From positions 248,001 to 312,000 of the forward strand of contig CAJTUE010000002.1 in the NCBI GenBank assembly GCA_910579775.1: 64,000 nucleotides of DNA, written 5' to 3'. Positions within the stretch are counted from its first letter, which is position 1; every line of letters starts with the position of its first letter. Below the pieces are notes generated by a model, which saw only the letters and a list, made by a program, of their open reading frames with translations, was not told where the DNA came from and did no database searches. Made by a program: the position numbers and the translations under genes. Below, in pieces: positions 59,135 to 64,000 of this stretch. This DNA comes from an uncultured Oscillospiraceae bacterium (lineage in GTDB: Bacteria; Bacillota; Clostridia; Oscillospirales; Oscillospiraceae).

Positions 59135-60413
59135 GCGCCGCCGTTTCTGGGAGGGGTGCAAGACCCTTCTCATTATCCTTCTCTCCTGCTCGACAGTTTT
59201 CCTGGCGAGCCGCACGCTGTTGCCCCAGGGAGGGCGGACCTTCCTCTCCCGCCTGTCTCCCTCCGCCACTGGCTCCGTGGGCAGTCTGGACAGCCTCACC
59301 CGCTCGGCCCAGACCCTCCAGCCCGCCGCCTTTGCCGTCACTTGGACGGAGGGGCGGTACGCCGTGCTCTACCACCAGGAGGACCAGGAAGGTTACACCC
59401 AGATCTCCGCGCTGCTCTCCGAGGCGCTCAACGACGCCGCCACCCCCGTCCCCGTCACCGCCCGGCAGTGGGAGCTGGTCCTGTCCCAGCCGGGGGCCTT
59501 TTGTGAATACTCCGGCGACATCCCTCTGGACGCTCTCACCCTCTGGCTCTCCGACCAGGACAACCCCGTCCTGACCGGCTACAGCGCCCGGCGGCTGTGC
59601 GTCACCGCCCAGACCCTCTATTTCGCCACCTCAGGTGCTGACGAGCGGTACTACGCCGCCCCTCTGTCCACCGACCTGTCCGCCAGTCTGGACTATCTCG
59701 CCCAGCGCTTCCCCGCCAACGGCGCCCGCTTCGCCTGCGAGGACGGCAGCTATCCCCTTCTGCGCCGGGACGCCCTGGTCCTCTCCTCCACCCCCTCCGT
59801 CCCCTGTCTCCAGGGAGAGGAGCCCTTCGCCGTCAACGAGGACGGGACCCCGGACGCCACCCTGAACCGCATTCTTCAGCTGCTCTCCTTCCATCCCCAG
59901 ACCAACCCGCTGTACGCCATCACCGGGGGCCACGCTATCACCGATGGCGGCGAGACCCTGCGCATCCTGGACAACACGCTCACCTACCGCCGCACCGATG
60001 ACAGCGCGCTCCGCTTCCCCGCCGAGCATCCGTTGGACGCCACCCGCATGCTTGCGGAGGCCACCGTGGGCGCCACCGCGGGAGACGCGCGGCTCTACCT
60101 TCGGGAGGTCGCCACCCAGGGGAGCGTCACCACCGTCACCTACGGCTATGCCTACCGGGGCGCCGCCATTGAGCAGGGTGTGGACGGCTGGTGCGCTAAA
60201 TTCACTGTGGAGGATCACGCCATCACCTCCCTCATCCTGCGGCCCCGCCACTATACCGTGGCGGAGGCACAAAGCGTCACCCTTCTTCCCCAGGAGCAGG
60301 CTGCCGCCATCGTCGGCGCCCGCGGTCTGGAGCTGGTCATTCTCTACGAGGATCCTCTGGGCGTCCAGGACCGGCTTGTCCCCTTCTGGGCTACCCGCGC
60401 GGAAGGGAGGTAA
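59124..60413 (+). CDS. yycH: YycH-like WalK regulator
   Basis: A 429-residue protein with one N-terminal membrane helix (TLLIILLSCSTVFLASR) and a large extracytoplasmic part. Sequence similarity to YycH is weak by eye, but position, length and topology fit: in Firmicutes walR-walK is followed by yycH and yycI, whose products bind and tune WalK. It overlaps walK. Confidence 0.78.
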   Translation: MKGKRRRFWEGCKTLLIILLSCSTVFLASRTLLPQGGRTFLSRLSPSATGSVGSLDSLTRSAQTLQPAAFAVTWTEGRYAVLYHQEDQEGYTQISALLSEALNDAATPVPVTARQWELVLSQPGAFCEYSGDIPLDALTLWLSDQDNPVLTGYSARRLCVTAQTLYFATSGADERYYAAPLSTDLSASLDYLAQRFPANGARFACEDGSYPLLRRDALVLSSTPSVPCLQGEEPFAVNEDGTPDATLNRILQLLSFHPQTNPLYAITGGHAITDGGETLRILDNTLTYRRTDDSALRFPAEHPLDATRMLAEATVGATAGDARLYLREVATQGSVTTVTYGYAYRGAAIEQGVDGWCAKFTVEDHAITSLILRPRHYTVAEAQSVTLLPQEQAAAIVGARGLELVILYEDPLGVQDRLVPFWATRAEGR

Positions 60414-60419
60414 GCCACC

Positions 60420-61250
60420 TTGGAAAGCTCTAAGCTGAAAAACCTGGTCCTGCTGATCCTGATCATCACCAACCTCCTGCTGGGTCTTTTGATGCTCATC
60501 CAGGGCATGACCAGCCGCCAGCGCCAGGCCCAGCTCCTTTTGGACGCCGTAGCCCTTCTGGAGGAGCGGGGCATCGCTGTGGACCCCGACATCATCCCCC
60601 GCGCCGACTTCCCTCCCTCCATGACCCTGGAGCGTGACAGCGACTGGGAGCTGGAAATGTTCTCCGGCCTTTTGGGGGAAAGCACCACCGCCACCCAACG
60701 GGGCTTGGTCTCCTACTATACGGGGGAGCTTGGCCGTTCTGAGGCGCGGGAGGACGGCAGCTTCACCGCCGCGTTCCGCACCGTCAAGGACAGTCAACAG
60801 GCCGCCTATGGCACAGGCTCCCTGGATCAGCGCACCCATGGTCTTGACGTTTTGAAGCGCATGGGCCTTGAGGCCATGGTCGTCGGCGAGGACGAGGACA
60901 CGCTGGAGGTCGTACAGCTCTGGAACGGAAAGCCGGTCTTCTCCTGTACGGCCACGCTGACCTATGAATTCGGCTGTCTTGCCGAGATCAGCGGCGCCCG
61001 CCTTACCGGCATTCCCACAGCGGAGGCCACCCAAGCGGAGCCTCTTTCCATCCCCACGCTGCTGCTTCGCTTCCGCTCGGGCATTATCGACTCCGGCGAC
61101 GCCTGCTCCGCCATCCTCTCGGCCACCCAGGGCTATGTCCTCTCCCCCGGCCCCTCCGGAGCTTCCCGCCTCACCCCCGTCCTGCGTCTGGAAACGGACA
61201 CCAACCTCTATCTGGTGGACGCTCTCACCGGCGCCATCAGCCGGGGCTGA
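60420..61250 (+). CDS. yycI: YycI-like WalK regulator
   Basis: A 276-residue protein with an N-terminal helix (LKNLVLLILIITNLLLGLLML) and a beta-rich extracytoplasmic domain with the YycI pattern (SRQRQAQLLLDAVALLEERGI). It is read from TTG at 60420, nine bases after GGGAGG. It ends the walRKHI part of the cluster at a strong terminator. Confidence 0.82.
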   Translation: MESSKLKNLVLLILIITNLLLGLLMLIQGMTSRQRQAQLLLDAVALLEERGIAVDPDIIPRADFPPSMTLERDSDWELEMFSGLLGESTTATQRGLVSYYTGELGRSEAREDGSFTAAFRTVKDSQQAAYGTGSLDQRTHGLDVLKRMGLEAMVVGEDEDTLEVVQLWNGKPVFSCTATLTYEFGCLAEISGARLTGIPTAEATQAEPLSIPTLLLRFRSGIIDSGDACSAILSATQGYVLSPGPSGASRLTPVLRLETDTNLYLVDALTGAISRG

Positions 61251-61264
61251 CTCCCCAAAAGGCA

Positions 61265-61306
61265 CAAAACCGCCTCCCGAATCGATTTTTCGGGAGGCGG
61301 TTTTTA
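61265..61306 (+). terminator. Terminator of the walRK-yycHI transcript
   Basis: A 15-bp perfect stem (AAAACCGCCTCCCGA and complement) with a T-run. The remaining 61307-61565 stretch contains the murA promoter and an AT-rich leader without a gene. Confidence 0.92.
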
Positions 61307-61390
61307 TCGAAAGTTTGTTTGATTTTTCTTGAAATTGGCAGCTATACTCCGGTGCGACCCCAAAATTTTTTCAAATTTTGCAATTTGTGC

Positions 61391-61418
61391 TTGTTTTTCC
61401 CGCAAGTTGTGTTATACT
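61391..61418 (+). promoter_or_regulatory. Possible promoter of murA
   Basis: TTGTTT-16-TATACT, about 145 bases before the murA start, leaving a long leader with no recognisable riboswitch. Confidence 0.5.
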
Positions 61419-61565
61419 ATATGTGGTATTTGAGCACACTAAGCTTTGCCATCTTTCTTTTGACGACAACTTCGCCGCTGGGTTCCCTTCCCCGATCGGC
61501 TTTTTCGGTATCCGGCGGTAGATTCCCCAAGCCCGCACGGGTCTTGGATATAGAGGGTTTTGAAA

Positions 61566-62861
61566 TTGACAAAATATGTGATTACCGGTGGAAAACCACT
61601 ATATGGCACCATCGATATCAGCGGCGCGAAAAATGCCGCTGTGGCTATCATCCCCGCGGCTTTGTTGGTAGACGGCGTTTGCCGTATTGAGAATATCCCC
61701 CAAATCAGCGACGTGACCCTTATTTTGAATATTTTGCAGGACCTGGGCGCGGAGGTGCGGACAGTAAACCGCACCACCGTGGATATCGACTGCTCCCACG
61801 TGCGCAACCAGCCTGTCCCCCACCAGCTGGCCCGGAAGATCCGCGCCAGCTATTACTTGATCGGCGCGTTGCTGAGCCGCTTTGGCTCCGCCCAGGTGCC
61901 GCCTCCCGGCGGCTGCGATCTGGGTGGGCGGCCCATCGACCAGCACATCAAGGGCTTCACCGCCATGGGCGCCGATGTAGATGTGCGGGGCGGCTATATC
62001 CACGCCACCGCCCGGGACGGCCGTCTGAAGGGCTCTCAGGTCTATCTGGACATCGTTTCTGTGGGCGCCACCATGAACATCATGCTGGCCGCTACCTTGG
62101 CCGACGGCCTCACCATCATTGAAAACGCCGCCAAGGAGCCGCATATCGTGGACCTGGCCAACTTCCTCAACTCCATGGGCGCAGATATTATGGGCGCGGG
62201 CACCGACGTGATCAAGGTCCGGGGCGTGGACCGTCTGGCAGGCGGGACTTACTCCATCATCCCCGACCAGATCGAGGCGGGCACCTACATGGCCGCCGTG
62301 GCCGCCGCCGGCGGTCAGGTCCGCATCCACAATATCATCCCCAAGCATTTGGAATGTATCACCGCCAAGCTTCAGGAAATGGGGGTCAGCGTGGTGGAGG
62401 ACGGCGACGACCTGGTGGTCTCCCGCCGGGGCGCGCTCTCCCGCGCCAACGTCAAAACCATGCCCTATCCCGGCTTTCCCACCGATATGCAGCCCCAAAT
62501 CGCCGCTGTTTTGTGTCTGGCCCAGGGTACCAGCGTTCTCACCGAGGGCGTTTGGGACAACCGCTACCGCTATGTGGACGAGTTCCGCCGCCTGGGTGCG
62601 CAGATCCAGGTGGACGGCAAGGTGGCCGTTATCGAAGGTGTAAGCCAGCTCACCGGTGCGCCTGTCCGGGCCTGCGACCTGCGGGCCGGCGCGGCGCTGG
62701 TCATTGCCGGTCTCGCCGCCCACGGGGTCACTGAGATTGACTCCATCTACCACATTGAGCGGGGCTACGAGGACATTGTCCGCAAGCTCACCGGCGTGGG
62801 CGCCGACATTCGGGTGGTCATCACCCCCGACCAGGAGGAGGCCCAGGCCAACGCAGGCTGA
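61566..62861 (+). CDS. murA: UDP-N-acetylglucosamine 1-carboxyvinyltransferase
   Basis: A 431-residue EPSP-synthase-fold enzyme. ISGAKNAAVAIIPA (UDP-sugar/lysine site), the catalytic loop cysteine in PPPGGCDLGGRPID (near residue 117) and TDMQPQIAA are intact; Cys implies fosfomycin sensitivity. It starts peptidoglycan synthesis. TTG at 61566 gives the usual TKYVITGGKPL opening and is eight bases after GAGGG; TTG six bases earlier is too close. Between walI and walJ, an uncommon but known neighbourhood. Confidence 0.94.
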   Translation: MTKYVITGGKPLYGTIDISGAKNAAVAIIPAALLVDGVCRIENIPQISDVTLILNILQDLGAEVRTVNRTTVDIDCSHVRNQPVPHQLARKIRASYYLIGALLSRFGSAQVPPPGGCDLGGRPIDQHIKGFTAMGADVDVRGGYIHATARDGRLKGSQVYLDIVSVGATMNIMLAATLADGLTIIENAAKEPHIVDLANFLNSMGADIMGAGTDVIKVRGVDRLAGGTYSIIPDQIEAGTYMAAVAAAGGQVRIHNIIPKHLECITAKLQEMGVSVVEDGDDLVVSRRGALSRANVKTMPYPGFPTDMQPQIAAVLCLAQGTSVLTEGVWDNRYRYVDEFRRLGAQIQVDGKVAVIEGVSQLTGAPVRACDLRAGAALVIAGLAAHGVTEIDSIYHIERGYEDIVRKLTGVGADIRVVITPDQEEAQANAG

Positions 62862-62883
62862 GCACAGCCAGACCGGTTTTATT

Positions 62884-62919
62884 AAGCAGGCGGCGGCCAC
62901 GGCCATCGCCTGCTTTTTC
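62884..62919 (+). terminator. Terminator-like hairpin after murA
   Basis: AAGCAGGCG with its complement, GC-rich 14-base loop region, then TTTTTCTT. Confidence 0.75.
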
Positions 62920-62949
62920 TTCCACTTTTAAGGAAAGGAGACCTCGCCG

Positions 62950-63720
62950 ATGCGCCTCACCATCTTTGCCAGCGGTTCCTCGGGCAACTGCGCCCTGGTC
63001 TCCCACGCCGGCACCCATCTGCTGGTGGACGCTGGGATCTCCGCCAAGCGGATCTGCGCCGCCCTGGCTCATCAAAACCTCTCCCCTGAGCATTTGGCGG
63101 GCTGTCTCATCACACACACCCACTCCGACCACATCGCCGGGCTGGCTACCCTCACCAAGCGGTTTGAGCTTCCCCTCTATGCCACCGCCCCTGCCGCCCG
63201 ACAGATCGCATACCGCCTGCCGGTGGACCGGCTGCTCCGCACCCTGGAGCCCGCCCTGCCCTGCGCCATCGGCGCGCTGAGCATTCTCCCCATCCCCACC
63301 AACCACGATTCCCCCGGCTCTGTTGGCTACCGCTTCACCGCCCCCAACGGCCGTTCCGCCTGCCTGGTCACCGACCTGGGATTGGTCACCTCTCAGGTGG
63401 AGTCCGCTGTCCGGGGCGTGGACCTGGCGGTGATCGAGTGCAACCACGACATAGACGCTCTGCAAAATGGTCCCTACCCTTATTACTTAAAATCCCGCAT
63501 CGCCGGCCCCCAGGGCCACCTGTCCAACGAGGACGGCGCCGGGCTGTGCGCCCTGTGCGCCCAAGAGGGCGCCCACACCGTCGTCCTGGCCCACCTGTCC
63601 CGGGAAAACAACACCCCCGCTCTTGCCCGCTCCGCTGTCACCCGTGCGCTGGAGGGGCTTCCCCCCGTGCGGCTGGAGGTAGCCCCCGTGCTGTGTGACG
63701 GACTGACTATGGAGGTGTAG
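62950..63720 (+). CDS. walJ: MBL fold hydrolase WalJ (YycJ)
   Basis: A 256-residue metallo-beta-lactamase-fold protein: ASGSSGNCALV opening, metal motif THTHSDHIAG (about 55-64) and later NHDSPGSVGY and D in LVTDLG. YycJ/WalJ is linked to cell division and mismatch repair as a 5' exonuclease. AAAGGAG precedes the ATG; rlmH follows immediately. Confidence 0.93.
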   Translation: MRLTIFASGSSGNCALVSHAGTHLLVDAGISAKRICAALAHQNLSPEHLAGCLITHTHSDHIAGLATLTKRFELPLYATAPAARQIAYRLPVDRLLRTLEPALPCAIGALSILPIPTNHDSPGSVGYRFTAPNGRSACLVTDLGLVTSQVESAVRGVDLAVIECNHDIDALQNGPYPYYLKSRIAGPQGHLSNEDGAGLCALCAQEGAHTVVLAHLSRENNTPALARSAVTRALEGLPPVRLEVAPVLCDGLTMEV

Positions 63721-63722
63721 AC

Positions 63723-64000
63723 ATGATTCACATCTATTTGCTCTGCGTGGGCAAGTTGAAGGAAAAATTCTACGCCGACGCGGTGGCGGAATACCAAAAG
63801 CGGCTCTCGTCCTACTGCAAGCTGGACATCATAGAGCTTGCCGAGGAAAAACTGCCCCAAGGTCCGTCCCAGGCTCTCATCGACGCCGCCCTGGCCAAGG
63901 AGGCCGCGGCCATCCGCGCCAAGCTCCCGCCCAAGGCGCGAACGGTGGCTTTGTGCATCGAGGGACAGCTTCTCTCCAGCGGGGAGCTTTCCAAGCGTCT
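63723..64000 (+). CDS. rlmH: Ribosomal RNA large subunit methyltransferase H (partial, runs off window end)
   Basis: The first 92 codons are present: IYLLCVGKLKEKFYADAVAEYQKRL is the RlmH start, and VALCIEGQLLSSGEL is the beginning of the SPOUT-type fold. The enzyme methylates pseudouridine 1915 of 23S rRNA. It follows walJ by two bases, the usual synteny. The C-terminus lies beyond position 64000. Confidence 0.93.
   Translation, partial: MIHIYLLCVGKLKEKFYADAVAEYQKRLSSYCKLDIIELAEEKLPQGPSQALIDAALAKEAAAIRAKLPPKARTVALCIEGQLLSSGELSKR

Overview
The window looks like a chromosomal segment of a GC-rich (about 60% by eye) anaerobic Clostridia, most likely a gut Oscillospiraceae relative of Flavonifractor, Intestinimonas or Dysosmobacter. 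The pointers are Rnf and NfnAB ferredoxin-based energy conservation, SLH-domain surface proteins, a bile-salt-hydrolase family gene, Firmicutes-type walRK-yycHI-walJ-rlmH synteny, an alaS T-box leader, strong AAGGAGG ribosome binding sites and clear TTGACA/TATAAT promoters. This assignment is inference; there is no rRNA gene in the window.

Layout. 1-2890: azlCD branched-chain amino acid exporter (azlD cut by the window edge), divergent from a DUF362 protein and a choloylglycine hydrolase. 2958-7330: a large SLH/Big2 surface protein, an acyltransferase-3 membrane protein and an AbrB-type regulator. 7563-17695 (minus strand): nfnAB, then an Rnf-like operon read as lipoprotein, apbE, rnfC, rnfD, rnfG, rnfE, rnfA, NusG-II protein, Gx protein. 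This operon has no rnfB. 17899-18822: tRNA-Val, tRNA-Arg and a small SLH protein. 18909-22229: ilvC, ilvN, ilvB. 22449-27682: a second, canonical rnfCDGEAB operon, followed by a greA-like gene. 28236-29905: a eutQ-like cupin and eutH. 30036-33229: leuC, leuD, a TfoX-like gene and leuB. 33252-34912: a lipoprotein, a helical protein, an ArsC-like protein and tRNA-Ser. 34959-36510: a MATE exporter, apparently frameshifted at its 3' end, behind an attenuator-like leader. 36651-40767: the ylxM-ffh-rpsP-khpA-rimM-trmD translation operon, in which TrmD is fused to a GNAT domain. 40912-46603: GH5 glycosidase and DUF975 protein, then TPM, TelA, small membrane and XpaC proteins. 46809-49514: ilvA, rpe, recR. 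49582-53110: cupin, DUF4250, alaS with T-box leader. 53200-55924: membrane protein plus HTH regulator with a clear operator pair, a B12-binding radical SAM protein and a HIT protein. 56045-64000: Nudix, walR, walK, yycH, yycI, murA, walJ and the start of rlmH.

How the genes work together. Ferredoxin and pyridine-nucleotide redox dominates the first 28 kb. The canonical Rnf (22.4-27.7 kb) should couple reduced ferredoxin:NAD+ to ion pumping, and NfnAB should link ferredoxin and NADH to NADPH. The second Rnf-like operon differs on three counts: it lacks RnfB, its RnfA and RnfE lack the four cysteines that hold the intramembrane [2Fe-2S] cluster, and it carries a two-domain RnfG, a flavin transferase (ApbE), NusG-II and Gx proteins resembling EetA/EetB of flavin-based extracellular electron transfer, and a lipoprotein with two degenerate FMN-domain-like motifs. 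I regard it as the best candidate here for a poorly described system: an NADH-linked flavin electron-export module. The ilv, leu, ilvA and azl genes form a dispersed branched-chain amino acid group whose pathways consume NAD(P)H.

Several biologically better starts lie inside longer open frames. I chose starts by Shine-Dalgarno position and family length and say so where it matters. All family assignments are from reading motifs and overall sequence; no search was run.
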